DNA of 64,000 nt from an uncultured Lachnospiraceae bacterium (GTDB taxonomy: Bacteria; Bacillota; Clostridia; Lachnospirales; Lachnospiraceae): positions 30,126 through 94,125 of the forward strand of contig CAJUQO010000005.1 of NCBI GenBank assembly GCA_910588295.1, in the 5' to 3' direction. Position numbers and translations under genes: made by a program. Under the pieces are notes generated by a model. That model saw nothing but the letters and a program-made list of their open reading frames with translations. It did no database searches and was not told the DNA's origin. Positions 16,204 to 25,725 of the stretch are shown here, piece by piece; the stretch's first letter is position 1, and each line of letters opens with the position of its first letter.

Positions 16204-18030
16204 ATGGGCGGATTGCTGAAATTTATCACCTGCGGCAGTGTTGACGATGGAAAATCGACATTGATCGGCCATATGCTTTATGACGCGAAATTGATTTTTG
16301 CGGATCAGGAGCGTGCTCTGGAGCTTGACAGCAGGATGGGAAGCCGTGAGGGAGAAATAGATTACTCCCTTTTGCTGGACGGGCTGATGGCAGAACGGGA
16401 GCAGGGAATTACGATTGATGTGGCATATCGTTATTTTACCACTGAAAACAGGAGTTTTATTGTGGCGGATACCCCCGGCCATGAGCAATATACCCGGAAT
16501 ATGGCTGTAGGGGCGTCTTTTGCAGATTTGGCTGTGATTCTTATTGACGCTTCAAAGGGGATTTTAACGCAGACGAGACGACATGCCAGGATTTGCGCCC
16601 TGATGGGGATACGATATTTTGTTTTTGCCGTAAATAAGATGGATCTTGTCCATTATAGCCAGGATATCTTTCAGGGATTGGAAAAAGAAATCCTGAAATT
16701 GGCGGTGGATTTGAAGCTTGGCTGCGTGAGTGTTATGCCGGTTTCGGCTACAGAGGGAGATAATGTCACCCTGAAATCTTCTCATATGCAGTGGTATCAG
16801 GGAAAGACATTGCTTCAATATCTGGAAAACGTTGATGTGGAGTGTGAAAACAGTGCGTCGGGTTTTGTGCTCCCCGTGCAGAGGGTCTGCAGGCCCAATC
16901 ATACCTTCCGGGGATTCCAGGGCCAGGTAGAGTCGGGTGCGGTACGGCCGGGGGATGAGGTTTTGGCCTTGCCCGGTCGGGAAAAGGCGGCAGTGAAATC
17001 CATATTGGTGGCGGGACGGGAAGCGGGGCAGGCGCAGAAAGGGCAGGCCGTGACGGTCTCTCTGGACAGGGAGATTGATATCTCCCGCGGCTGTGTTCTG
17101 ACAAAGGACGTGGAGCTGTCAGTAGGGCGTATGTTTATGGCGACGATGCTGTGGATGGATGACGTGCCGCTGACTCAGGGAAAGAACTTTCTCCTTAAGA
17201 TCGGCACAAAGATGGTTCCCGCTTCTGTTATGAATATTAAATACAGTATGGATATCCACACGGGGGATCATCTCGCCGCGACGAAATTGTACAAGAATGA
17301 AATAGGCGTTTGTGATATTGCGGCGGTGGAAGAGGTGGTGTTTGATACTTTTCAAAATCATAACGGGGTGGGCTGCTTTATTCTCATTGACCGGATGACG
17401 AATATGACTTCGGCATGCGGTGTGGTGGAGCATTCCCTGAGAAGGTCAGAAAATATCGTATGGCAGAAGCTGGATATCACCCGCGAAATACGTGCGGGGA
17501 AAATGGGGCAGTCACCAGTGACGTTATGGTTTACAGGATTGTCCGGATCGGGTAAATCGGCTTTGGCCAATGAAGTTGAAAAGCGGCTGAGCGCCGGAGG
17601 CAGGTATACGATGCTGCTGGATGGAGATAATGTCCGCCTGGGATTGAATAAGAATCTGGGATTTAAAGCCGAGGACCGCATTGAAAATATCCGGAGGATC
17701 GCGGAAGTGGCAAAACTTATGAATGATGCAGGGTTAATTGTTCTCACTGCGTTTATCTCGCCCTTTGCTGATGACAGGCGGAGGGCCAGGGAGATTATCG
17801 GGGAGGGGAGTTTTGTTGAAATATATGTCAGTACGCCCCTTCAGGAATGCGAACGCAGAGATGTGAAAGGGCTTTATAAAAAAGCCAGAGACGGAAAGCT
17901 TCCCAATTTTACGGGTATTTCCAGCCCATATGAGGCTCCGGAGAGTCCGGATATAACAGTGGACACCAGCAGGCTATCCTTAGAGGCTTCAGCAGACCAT
18001 ATAATAAAAGAGCTGGAAAAATATTTATAA
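16204..18030 (+). CDS. cysNC: Bifunctional sulfate adenylyltransferase subunit 1 / adenylylsulfate kinase
   Basis: About 608 aa, a CysN-CysC fusion. The CysN GTPase has GSVDDGKST (11-19), DTPGH (89-93) and NKMD (144-147), followed by EF-Tu-like beta domains. It drives APS synthesis with CysD. The CysC kinase begins near residue 440 with Walker A GLSGSGKS and continues with DGDNVRLGLNKNLGF and SPFADDRR; it phosphorylates APS to PAPS, the sulfate donor. ATG 16204 is chosen because it immediately follows the cysD stop and fits the GTPase start; an upstream extension would overlap cysD by about 100 bp. The fusion ensures PAPS output, which fits the sulfotransferase two genes upstream. Confidence 0.95.
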   Translation: MGGLLKFITCGSVDDGKSTLIGHMLYDAKLIFADQERALELDSRMGSREGEIDYSLLLDGLMAEREQGITIDVAYRYFTTENRSFIVADTPGHEQYTRNMAVGASFADLAVILIDASKGILTQTRRHARICALMGIRYFVFAVNKMDLVHYSQDIFQGLEKEILKLAVDLKLGCVSVMPVSATEGDNVTLKSSHMQWYQGKTLLQYLENVDVECENSASGFVLPVQRVCRPNHTFRGFQGQVESGAVRPGDEVLALPGREKAAVKSILVAGREAGQAQKGQAVTVSLDREIDISRGCVLTKDVELSVGRMFMATMLWMDDVPLTQGKNFLLKIGTKMVPASVMNIKYSMDIHTGDHLAATKLYKNEIGVCDIAAVEEVVFDTFQNHNGVGCFILIDRMTNMTSACGVVEHSLRRSENIVWQKLDITREIRAGKMGQSPVTLWFTGLSGSGKSALANEVEKRLSAGGRYTMLLDGDNVRLGLNKNLGFKAEDRIENIRRIAEVAKLMNDAGLIVLTAFISPFADDRRRAREIIGEGSFVEIYVSTPLQECERRDVKGLYKKARDGKLPNFTGISSPYEAPESPDITVDTSRLSLEASADHIIKELEKYL

Positions 18031-18054
18031 TATATTTTTTGAGGGTAATAAGTG

Positions 18055-19074
18055 ATGAAAAAGAAAATGGTGTGGATATTATCTCTAAGCCTGTGTTTGC
18101 TGATGGGCTGCGGTAAGGGTTCAGGATCGGAAGCAGGACAGGACGGGGACAGAGAGCTTTTAAATGTTTCTTATGACCCCACCAGAGAATTTTATACACA
18201 GTATAATGAACTGTTCTGTGCGCATTGGAAAGCGGAAATGGGGCAGGAACTGACAGTAACCCAGTCCCATGGGGGATCCGGTTCCCAGGCCAGGTCGGTC
18301 ATTGAGGGCAACGAGGCCGATGTGGTGACCCTGGCGCTGGCCCATGATATTACAGCGATTGAAGAGGCGGAGCTGATTGATGAAGGCTGGATGGAAGAGT
18401 TTGAAAATGACAGTTCGCCGTATGTATCGACAATTGTATTTTTAGTGCGGAAGGGAAATGAGAAAAATATTCAGGACTGGGATGACCTGGTCAGGGATGA
18501 TGTAGAGATTATTACGCCAAATCCGAAAACCTCCGGGGGAGCTTGTTGGAATTTTCTTGCCGCCTGGGCTTACGGGCAGCGGCAGAATGGCAATGACGAG
18601 GAAGCTACCAGGCTGTTCATGAAAAAACTGTATCAGAATGTGCTGGTCCTGGATTCCGGAGCAAGGGGCGCGACCAATACTTTTGTAGAAAATGCCCAGG
18701 GAGATGTATTAATTGCCTGGGAGAATGAAGCGTATCTGTCTATGCGGGAGCATCCGGATGAATACGAGATCGTTGCGCCCAGTATTAGTATCCTGGCGCA
18801 GCCATCTGTGGCTGTGGTGGACAGTAACGCGAAAATGCATGGGATGGAAGAACTGGCCCATGAATATCTGGCATACTTATACTGTGACGAGGCCCAAAGG
18901 CTGGCGGGCGAGAATTATTACCGCCCCTCAAATGAAAAAATCCTGCAGGAATTTTCCGATCAGTTTGATTTGAATATGAATTTGGTTTCAATTGATGATT
19001 TTGGCGGATGGGATGAGGCATTCAAAACTTATTTTGACGACGGTGCGGTATTTGATCAGATTTATGCAGAGTAG
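18055..19074 (+). CDS. sbp: Sulfate ABC transporter substrate-binding lipoprotein
   Basis: About 339 aa, with a lipoprotein signal (LSLCLLMGC, Cys near 20). It matches the sulfate/thiosulfate-binding family: NVSYDPTREFYTQYN, then TVTQSHGGSGSQARSVIEG, then DVVTLALAHDI, and ITPNPKTSGGACWNFLAAW with the conserved P-K-T-S-G. The protein would be tethered outside the membrane and hand sulfate to the CysT/CysW channel. ATG 18055 is chosen; GTG 18052 is adjacent and in frame. It starts 24 bp after cysNC, linking sulfate capture with PAPS synthesis in one apparent operon. Confidence 0.94.
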   Translation: MKKKMVWILSLSLCLLMGCGKGSGSEAGQDGDRELLNVSYDPTREFYTQYNELFCAHWKAEMGQELTVTQSHGGSGSQARSVIEGNEADVVTLALAHDITAIEEAELIDEGWMEEFENDSSPYVSTIVFLVRKGNEKNIQDWDDLVRDDVEIITPNPKTSGGACWNFLAAWAYGQRQNGNDEEATRLFMKKLYQNVLVLDSGARGATNTFVENAQGDVLIAWENEAYLSMREHPDEYEIVAPSISILAQPSVAVVDSNAKMHGMEELAHEYLAYLYCDEAQRLAGENYYRPSNEKILQEFSDQFDLNMNLVSIDDFGGWDEAFKTYFDDGAVFDQIYAE

Positions 19075-19099
19075 ATAGTATTTTTGGAGACGTAGCGTT

Positions 19100-19951
19100 A
19101 TGGAGCAGGAGATTGTAAAAGTTAAAAACAAAAAAGGGGTCAGAGTGATTCCAGGTTTCGGGCTGCTCATGGGCGTAACGTTGACGATGTTGAGCTGCCT
19201 GGTTCTTATTCCGCTGGCGTCTATTTTTCTCAGCGTCGGACGTCTGAATGCACGGGAGTTTTTTGAAATTGTTACTTCCAGGCAGATCGTGTCGGGATAT
19301 ATGGTAAGTATTTTTTGCGCTTTGGGTGCTGCGCTGATAAATGCCTTGTTTGGTATGATGTTGGCGTGGGTTCTTGTGCGTTATGATTTCCCGGGTAAAC
19401 GGCTGATGGACGGGTTAATCGAGCTTCCTTTTGCTCTCCCTACAGCCGTGGCGGGTATCTCTCTTACTTATCTTTATTCGGATCAGGGATGGATCGGCTC
19501 CTTTTTCGATAAGCTGGGGGTTAAAATTGCCTACACTCGCGGTGGGATTGTGATTGCAATGGTTTTTGTGGGGATCCCCTTTGTGGTTCGGGCGGTGCAG
19601 CCGGTACTGGAAAAATTAGACCGGCAGTATGAGGAGGCGGCAATGATGCTGGGCGCGGGAAAATGTTACACATTTTTCTCCGTGATTCTGCCAGAGGTGT
19701 TTCCGGCTCTGCTGGCAGGTTTTGGCCTGGCTTTCGCAAGGGGGATCGGAGAGTACGGGAGCGTGGTTTTTATTGCCGGAAATATTCCTTATAAAACGCA
19801 GATCGCCCCTCTTTTGATTATGTCAAAGCTGGAACAGTATAAATATGCGGATGCCGCGGCCATTGCTCTGGTGTTGCTTGTGTTCTCTTTTATCTTGATG
19901 CTTGTAATCAATTCTGTGCAGATTTATGCGCAGCGGTTTAGTAAAGGATGA
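19100..19951 (+). CDS. cysT: Sulfate ABC transporter permease CysT
   Basis: A 283-aa integral membrane protein with about six TM helices. The sulfate permease signatures are present: FELPFALPTAVAGI-like segment (read here as IELPFALPTAVAGIS), LTYLYSDQGWIG and the ABC-interacting EAA loop EEAAMMLGAGKCYTFFSVILP. GEYGSVVFIAGNIPYKTQ near the C-terminus is typical of CysT/CysU. It pairs with CysW, encoded 61 bp downstream, to form the channel. It begins 25 bp after the binding-protein gene. Confidence 0.94.
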   Translation: MEQEIVKVKNKKGVRVIPGFGLLMGVTLTMLSCLVLIPLASIFLSVGRLNAREFFEIVTSRQIVSGYMVSIFCALGAALINALFGMMLAWVLVRYDFPGKRLMDGLIELPFALPTAVAGISLTYLYSDQGWIGSFFDKLGVKIAYTRGGIVIAMVFVGIPFVVRAVQPVLEKLDRQYEEAAMMLGAGKCYTFFSVILPEVFPALLAGFGLAFARGIGEYGSVVFIAGNIPYKTQIAPLLIMSKLEQYKYADAAAIALVLLVFSFILMLVINSVQIYAQRFSKG

Positions 19952-20012
19952 GGGATGAGTAGATAATATTTTTTCTATTGGCCTTTCAGAAACGGTTGGA
20001 GAACAGAAAGAT

Positions 20013-20900
20013 ATGACAGTAAAAGCAAATAACAATTATGAACAGGATATGGTGGGGGATGGGCTGCATTCTTTGCAAAAGGTGATTGAATCCCACCGAG
20101 AGGAGGAGAAATCCGTATGGAAATATATATTGATTGGGGTTTGTGTACTTTTTCTGACAGTGATGTTGGTTATTCCTCTGGCAGTGGTCATTATAAATGC
20201 GTTAAAAGACGGGTGGACAGCTTATAAAGAAGCAGTCGTTGACAGATACACTCTCAAAGCTTTGCAGCTCACCCTGGTGGTCACTGTGCTTACTGTTTTA
20301 GTTAATACCATATTCGGCGTATGCGCTTCTGTTTTGCTGTCAAAATTTTATTTTTGGGGACGTCAGATATTGGCTGCCCTGATTGATATCCCTTTTTCTG
20401 TTTCACCGGTTATTGCAGGCCTGTTATTTATATTAACGTTTGGGAATAAAGGGTGGATGGGAGGATTTTTACAGCAGCATAATATAAAAATTGTTTTTGC
20501 GGCGCCGGGAATCGTGTTGGCGACAATGTTTGTGACATTTCCATTTGTGTTCCGCGAATTATTCCCGGTCATGAATGCCCAGGGAAAGGATGAGGAAGAA
20601 GCCGCGGCGTTGATGAGAGCCGGCGGATTTATGATATTCCGGAAAATCACTTTTCCCCATATTAAGTGGGCTTTGCTGTATGGGATTATTCTGTGTACGG
20701 CGCGGGCTATGGGAGAGTTTGGCGCGGTATCTGTGGTTTCAGGTCATTTGAGAGGAAAGACCAATACTCTTCCGCTGCATGTAGAGATACTTTATAATGA
20801 ATTTCACTCAACAGAAGCCTTTGCGGTTTCATCTATACTGGTCATTCTTGCGGTGGCTTTACTGATATTAAGGAGCTTTGTGGAATGGAAAAGAAAATGA
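20013..20900 (+). CDS. cysW: Sulfate ABC transporter permease CysW
   Basis: A 295-aa membrane protein with about six TM helices and an N-terminal soluble extension of about 40 residues (EQDMVGDGLHSLQK). Conserved segments are IDIPFSVSPVIAGLLF, FGNKGWMGGF, the EAA loop EEEAAALMRAGGFMIFRKITFP and GEFGAVSVVSGHLRGKTNTLP, all diagnostic of CysW. Its 3' end overlaps the start of cysA by 16 bp, so translational coupling is expected. Confidence 0.94.
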   Translation: MTVKANNNYEQDMVGDGLHSLQKVIESHREEEKSVWKYILIGVCVLFLTVMLVIPLAVVIINALKDGWTAYKEAVVDRYTLKALQLTLVVTVLTVLVNTIFGVCASVLLSKFYFWGRQILAALIDIPFSVSPVIAGLLFILTFGNKGWMGGFLQQHNIKIVFAAPGIVLATMFVTFPFVFRELFPVMNAQGKDEEEAAALMRAGGFMIFRKITFPHIKWALLYGIILCTARAMGEFGAVSVVSGHLRGKTNTLPLHVEILYNEFHSTEAFAVSSILVILAVALLILRSFVEWKRK

Positions 20901-21646
20901 TGGAAGAGACGGCCGCGTATGTAGAAATGAAGCATATTAACAAGACATTCGACGGCTTTCAAGCATCCAGAGATGTGAGTTTTGGCGTGGAAAAAGGCAG
21001 GCTGGCATCTCTTTTGGGACCCAGCGGCAGCGGAAAGACAACCATATTGAGAATGATCGCCGGGTTGGATCGGCCAGATTCCGGTGATATTTTTATTAAC
21101 GGCGCCCGGGTAAACGATATACCAGGAAGCAAACGTGAAATTGGCTTTGTGTTTCAAAATTATGCGTTATTCCGTTATATGACTGTGGCGGATAATATAG
21201 CTTTTGGCCTTAAGGTGCAAAAAAAAGGCAAGGCGGAGATAAAAGAGCGGGTGGAAGAGCTTCTGGAGTTGATATCTATGGAGGATCTGAAAAAAAGATA
21301 TCCTCATCAGTTGTCCGGAGGCCAGCGCCAGAGAGTAGCATTTGCCCGCGCTTTAGCGCCAAATCCCCAGATACTTTTGCTGGACGAGCCGTTTGCGGCT
21401 ATTGATGCCAAGGTGCGAAGGGAGCTTCGGGCCTGGCTACGGGAAATGATTCGGCGGGTGGGCATTACCAGTGTTTTCGTTACCCATGACCAGGAGGAAG
21501 CCATGGAAGTGGCGGATACGGTGATTGTTATAAATCAGGGCCAGATTGAGCAGATGGGAACACCGGAGGAAATTTGCGGGCAGCCCCAGACGGAATTTGT
21601 GAGAGCTTTTTTTGATATTAAGAGGGATCTTTGGCACAAAAAGTAA
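20885..21646 (+). CDS. cysA: Sulfate ABC transporter ATP-binding protein CysA (short form)
   Basis: A 253-aa ABC ATPase with Walker A GPSGSGKT (45-52), signature LSGGQRQR near 143, Walker B LLLDEPFAAID and the H-loop THDQEEAM. It energises sulfate uptake through CysT/CysW. Typical CysA proteins are about 350 residues and carry a C-terminal regulatory/TOBE domain. This one stops soon after the nucleotide-binding domain (FVRAFFDIKRDLWHKK), so that domain is absent. The gene overlaps cysW by 16 bp and is the last gene of the sulfate unit; a glycosyltransferase follows after 50 bp. Confidence 0.93.
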   Translation: MEKKMMEETAAYVEMKHINKTFDGFQASRDVSFGVEKGRLASLLGPSGSGKTTILRMIAGLDRPDSGDIFINGARVNDIPGSKREIGFVFQNYALFRYMTVADNIAFGLKVQKKGKAEIKERVEELLELISMEDLKKRYPHQLSGGQRQRVAFARALAPNPQILLLDEPFAAIDAKVRRELRAWLREMIRRVGITSVFVTHDQEEAMEVADTVIVINQGQIEQMGTPEEICGQPQTEFVRAFFDIKRDLWHKK

Positions 21647-21696
21647 ATTGAAAAGGATAGATCAATCGTCGTGCAAGAACTTAGCGGGGGAAACAA

Positions 21697-22857
21697 ATGA
21701 ATATTTTATTTATCGCCAATTGCGAACTTTTATATGGCGCGAATAGATCTATGATGGAGCTTGCTGTTGAGTTACAAAATATGGGCCAGAATGTATATTT
21801 TTTTATCCCTTATCAGGGCTCTGGGGAAAGCAGGTATATTTTTAAAAAAGAGCTGGAAGAGTATGGATTTAGATATGCCTTTATGAGATATTTTCCCAGC
21901 ATTCATCCCGATAGCGAGAAGGGAGTGGCGGGGAGAATACTCCGGGGGGAAATGAACGCACAATGTTTAATAAAAATGAAAGATTATATATTAAAATGGA
22001 AAATTGACCTTATCCATACCAATAGTTTAACGCATTTGGTGGGTGCTTCATTGAGCAGGCAAATGTGTAAGCCTCATGTTTGGCATATACGAGAAATACT
22101 AAAAAAAGATTATGATTTCGACTATGATAGTAAATTATTGTATAAATATGCTGTAAAAAGAGCTAATAAAATTATTTGTATTTCAAACTATGTTAAGCAA
22201 AGCCACAGAAAATTATTGAAAGGTACATCGGCTGTGGTTTTAAAAAACGGATTCAACGTTGATAAGTATATTTTAAATGGGGCATATAACAGACACCGGG
22301 CAGAATACCATTTGCTGATCTGCGGCCTTATCCAGGAGGGAAAAGGGCAATTAGAGGCATTGGAGGCTGTAAATTATTTAGTTAATAAGTACCATATAAA
22401 GAATATCCGATTAAAAATAGTGGGTGATGGTCCCAAAGATTATTCTGAAAAATTAGAAAACTATATTTTAGGGCATGATTTACAGGATTATGTTGAGATA
22501 TTACCATTCCAGGAGGACTTAAGAATAATAAGACAAAATGCGGATATAGCCCTTATGTGTTCGAGGGGCGAGGCGCTCGGCCGTGTTACGATAGAAAGCA
22601 TGTTGAGCGAAAACCTTGTCATAGGCGCAGATTCCGGAGGTACAAAGGAGATTATACAAGACGGTGCAAACGGTTATTTATATAAATGCGGGGATGCCCT
22701 GGATTTGTGCAAAAAAATATATTATGCAATAACGCATTGGGAGGAGCAGGAAAAAATTATAGTTAATGCAAAAGAATATGCACGGTCAAACTACGATATT
22801 TCTTTGTATGCGAAACAGATAGTTGGCATTTACAAAAGCGTACTTGATTTATGTTAA
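21697..22857 (+). CDS. GT4 family glycosyltransferase
   Basis: A 386-aa retaining glycosyltransferase with the GT-B fold. The N-terminal domain opens with ILFIANCELLYGANRSMMELA. The C-terminal domain has LLICGLIQEGKGQLEALEA, LKIVGDGPKDY and the E-x7-E-like region MCSRGEALGRVTIESML with SGGTKEIIQDGANGYLY, typical of GT4. There is no signal peptide, so it acts at the cytoplasmic face on lipid-linked glycans. It uses more AT-rich codons than cysNC, which is common in polysaccharide loci. The sugar donor and acceptor cannot be read from the sequence. Confidence 0.9.
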   Translation: MNILFIANCELLYGANRSMMELAVELQNMGQNVYFFIPYQGSGESRYIFKKELEEYGFRYAFMRYFPSIHPDSEKGVAGRILRGEMNAQCLIKMKDYILKWKIDLIHTNSLTHLVGASLSRQMCKPHVWHIREILKKDYDFDYDSKLLYKYAVKRANKIICISNYVKQSHRKLLKGTSAVVLKNGFNVDKYILNGAYNRHRAEYHLLICGLIQEGKGQLEALEAVNYLVNKYHIKNIRLKIVGDGPKDYSEKLENYILGHDLQDYVEILPFQEDLRIIRQNADIALMCSRGEALGRVTIESMLSENLVIGADSGGTKEIIQDGANGYLYKCGDALDLCKKIYYAITHWEEQEKIIVNAKEYARSNYDISLYAKQIVGIYKSVLDLC

Positions 22858-22883
22858 CATTGCATTGAGAGCAGGATGGAAAT

Positions 22884-23381
22884 ATGAAGAATACAATTGT
22901 CCGAAATTTGTTGTATGTAATGGTGATAGTGGAAGTGGGCATAATAGCCGGCTTGGGAAAAATGCTGAGAGCAGAGCTGAAAGAGCATATAATGCTGAAA
23001 GAATTATCAGATAAACATTTAGAACTGTTGCTTTTATTAAACCAGTGGCTTAAAGCAAAGCAGGATGGGAAAAGGCTTGCAGGGTATTTCCATAAAAATG
23101 GAATTAATAGTATAGCTATATATGGTATGAGCCATATGGGAGAGCGGCTGTATGCGGAATTATGTAATTCAGATCTTGAGATAAGGTATGCTGTTGATAA
23201 GCAGGCAGATAAAGTATGCACAGGGTTACAGATATTTTCACCAGATGAAAATATGCCGGAGGTTGACGCGATTGTAGTAACCGCAATATTTTATTTCGAT
23301 GAAATCAAGGCAAAATTAGAAAATGGAACCAAATGCAGAATTATTTCATTGGAGGATATATTGTATGGACTATCAGATTGA
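22884..23381 (+). CDS. Membrane-anchored Rossmann-like protein (paralogue of the gene at 25726)
   Basis: A 165-aa protein. An N-terminal hydrophobic helix (LLYVMVIVEVGIIAGLG) is followed by a helical linker and a short nucleotide-fold domain. That domain contains SIAIYGMSHMGERLYAEL, a strand DAIVVTAIFYFDEI and the terminal ISLEDILYGL. It is clearly paralogous to the protein at 25726-26214 (shared IAIYGMS, GERL, VVT-IF-DEI, ISLEDILY). No catalytic residues are recognised. The same module is fused to enzymes elsewhere in the locus, so a scaffolding or substrate-docking role at the membrane is plausible but unproven. Confidence 0.75.
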   Translation: MKNTIVRNLLYVMVIVEVGIIAGLGKMLRAELKEHIMLKELSDKHLELLLLLNQWLKAKQDGKRLAGYFHKNGINSIAIYGMSHMGERLYAELCNSDLEIRYAVDKQADKVCTGLQIFSPDENMPEVDAIVVTAIFYFDEIKAKLENGTKCRIISLEDILYGLSD

Positions 23382-23609
23382 CATATATGGTCGGTCGGAT
23401 AATTTGAAATAGCTATTATTTCATATAAGGGCCTATTTCCTGACGCTGGTATTCTATAAAAAGATACAGGGTATATTGAGATTGGGATGAGAACTACCGC
23501 ATCTGTGAAGCAGGAAGCAGGCGCCATTGAGGGGCCTGGTGTTTGCAGGACATTTATTATATAAGATGAAATTGCTGTCAGAAAATAAAGAGGAGGGCAG
23601 AGACAGATT

Positions 23610-24599
23610 ATGAGGGAGACATTAAAAAATATCTTGTGCCGCAGAGAAAAGCATCAAACGGATATTTTTCAATTGAATGCGAGACGCTACGGCTTTTTTA
23701 ATGCCGATAAAACCATATATTATGTCAATGAGACAAACCGCGAGCTGGGATTTTTTGCCATGTACCGTTGCTGGCTGGAATATGTATATTTGGCGGATGT
23801 ATGCGGTTTTGTACCTGTCATTAACGTGGGTCCGGACTTTGCCTACGCGGAAAACCGTCCCATAGCAGGTACGAAAAATCCATTTGAATATTATTTCCTC
23901 CAGCCGTCGTCTATTAGCGTGCGGGAGGCAATGCACAGCAGCAGGGTGGTACATTCGGATATTGTGCATCGTCAGATGGTTGAGCTGGTATTGACGGGGA
24001 AAATGCTCCAGTACGACTGCAATCTGCAGTATCTGCGTTTGATGGGGGAGATTGTCCGAAAATATTTCAAATTTAACCACACGATCCAGGAATATATAAA
24101 TGAGGGCCTGGAAAGGCTTGGAATAGGGGATGGAAAGACCTTAGGCGTGCATGTGCGTGGTACGGATTTTAAAAAAGGATATGATAACCATCCTGTCTTT
24201 GTGACGGAGGAGGAGGCATTCCAGGCTATTGACGGCGTATTTGAGAAAAAGCAGTACAACAGGATTTTCGTCGCGACGGATGACCGGCTGATTCTGGAGG
24301 CATTTGTACGCAGGTATAAGGAGAAGCTGTGTTTTTATACGGATGTGTTGCGCGGCAGTGACAGAAAATCGGTGGCTTTCCATGAAAATGACAGGGCTGT
24401 CCATAAGTATCAATTGGGCCGGGAAGTCATCAGAGATATGTGCACATTATCAAGGTGCGACGGCCTGGTGGCAGGTGTCTCACAGGTGGCTATTTGCGCA
24501 CGTATCAATAAGCTGGCGCAGAAAAAAAAGTATCAGGATCTGATTATTATTGATAAAGGAATTAACAGGAACGGAAGAGTTTTTTATCAGCATAGGTGA
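23610..24599 (+). CDS. Fucosyltransferase-like glycosyltransferase (NodZ/O-FucT type)
   Basis: A 329-aa protein with the peptide LGVHVRGTDFKKGY near residues 180-193. This matches the H-V-R-x-T-D donor-binding motif of the GT23/NodZ and O-fucosyltransferase superfamily. A later segment, CDGLVAGVSQVAICARI, matches the conserved S/Q region of these enzymes, and RIFVATDDRLILEAF is the usual ATDD strand. It is predicted to transfer fucose or a related deoxysugar during polysaccharide assembly. The start has AGGAGGGCAGAG upstream. A 228-bp gap precedes it, with no gene evident. The donor identity is family-based inference. Confidence 0.8.
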   Translation: MRETLKNILCRREKHQTDIFQLNARRYGFFNADKTIYYVNETNRELGFFAMYRCWLEYVYLADVCGFVPVINVGPDFAYAENRPIAGTKNPFEYYFLQPSSISVREAMHSSRVVHSDIVHRQMVELVLTGKMLQYDCNLQYLRLMGEIVRKYFKFNHTIQEYINEGLERLGIGDGKTLGVHVRGTDFKKGYDNHPVFVTEEEAFQAIDGVFEKKQYNRIFVATDDRLILEAFVRRYKEKLCFYTDVLRGSDRKSVAFHENDRAVHKYQLGREVIRDMCTLSRCDGLVAGVSQVAICARINKLAQKKKYQDLIIIDKGINRNGRVFYQHR

Positions 24600-24624
24600 G
24601 CAGCGATATGAGGTGGGGATTACG

Positions 24625-25710
24625 ATGGAAATGAAAATACAGAATATTGGCGAAAACAGCCCAAGTATGAAATTGCTCCTGTGGGGGACGGGGAAAATTG
24701 CAGCCCGGGTTTTGGAAAATGGCATAAAGGGGGAAATTCTTGGTTTTTTGGAGACCGTGAAAAGGAAAGACGCCTACATGGGTTACCCGGTATTTGAAAT
24801 AACTATGCTGCCGGAGGGTTTTGACAGGATCCTTGTTGTCAACCATTTTTCTGACGAAATATATGAAGTGTGCAGCAGGATGGGCTTTGATTTCAGCAAA
24901 ATCGTGTTTTTAAAAAAAGGAAGTTCTGTTTTTTTTGACCCAGATCCGGAACTGAAACAACTGTTAGGAGAAAAAAATTATACAGATTATATGGCGGAAT
25001 TTGGCGTATGGGAGGGATCTTTTTTTGAAACCGACAGAGAGGAGTATGAGCGGTTAAATACGAGGGAATCCTTTGCCATAAATGATAAGTATATATGGCC
25101 GGTTCTGTATGATAAATATGCCATGGCGGGCGTGATGGAAAATTATTTCTGGCAGGATCTCTGGGCGGCCAGATCTATTATTTCGGATGGTGTAAGGGAA
25201 CATTATGATATTGGCAGCAGGTTGGACGGATTTATAGCGCATCTGCTGGCATCCGGCATCAAAGTTAACATGATAGACATACGCCCCTTCCCGGCGCAGG
25301 TGGATAATCTGTACACTTTTGTTGATGACGCAACCATGCTGGAGAATATAGAAGATGGAAGTTTGGGGAGTCTATCGGCCCTCTGCTCGCTGGAACACTT
25401 TGGCCTTGGGCGGTATGGAGATGGGATTGATCCGGAGGCATGTTTTAAATGCTTTGAGCAGATACAGAAGAAGTTGAAAAAAGGAGGGAAATTATACGTA
25501 TCTGTGCCTGTTGGGAAGGAACGGGTGGAATTCAACGCGCACAGGGTGTTTTATGCCAGCACAGTCATAGGATGTTTTGATAAACTGGAATTGCTGGAGT
25601 ATTCCTGTGCGGCGGAAGGGCAGATTGAATATGATGTGGACATACATAAATATGATGGCTGCCTGGAAAACGGGGAATACCGCTATGGGCTTTTCCGGTT
25701 CCAAAAATAG
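24625..25710 (+). CDS. DUF268 family protein with N-terminal Rossmann-like domain (methyltransferase-like)
   Basis: About 361 aa. The N-terminus has LLLWGTGKIAARVLENG, the module shared across the locus. The C-terminal part matches DUF268: HYDIGSRLDGFIAHLL, VNMIDIRPFPAQVDNL, LSALCSLEHFGLGRYGD and KLYVSVPVGKERVEFNAHRVF, a fold related to SAM-dependent methyltransferases. ATG 24625 is chosen because AGGTGGGG lies about 6 bp upstream; longer in-frame starts overlap the fucosyltransferase-like gene. It may methylate or otherwise modify the glycan, but DUF268 has no established activity that I can cite. Confidence 0.8.
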   Translation: MEMKIQNIGENSPSMKLLLWGTGKIAARVLENGIKGEILGFLETVKRKDAYMGYPVFEITMLPEGFDRILVVNHFSDEIYEVCSRMGFDFSKIVFLKKGSSVFFDPDPELKQLLGEKNYTDYMAEFGVWEGSFFETDREEYERLNTRESFAINDKYIWPVLYDKYAMAGVMENYFWQDLWAARSIISDGVREHYDIGSRLDGFIAHLLASGIKVNMIDIRPFPAQVDNLYTFVDDATMLENIEDGSLGSLSALCSLEHFGLGRYGDGIDPEACFKCFEQIQKKLKKGGKLYVSVPVGKERVEFNAHRVFYASTVIGCFDKLELLEYSCAAEGQIEYDVDIHKYDGCLENGEYRYGLFRFQK

Positions 25711-25725
25711 ACAGGGAGGTGTATT

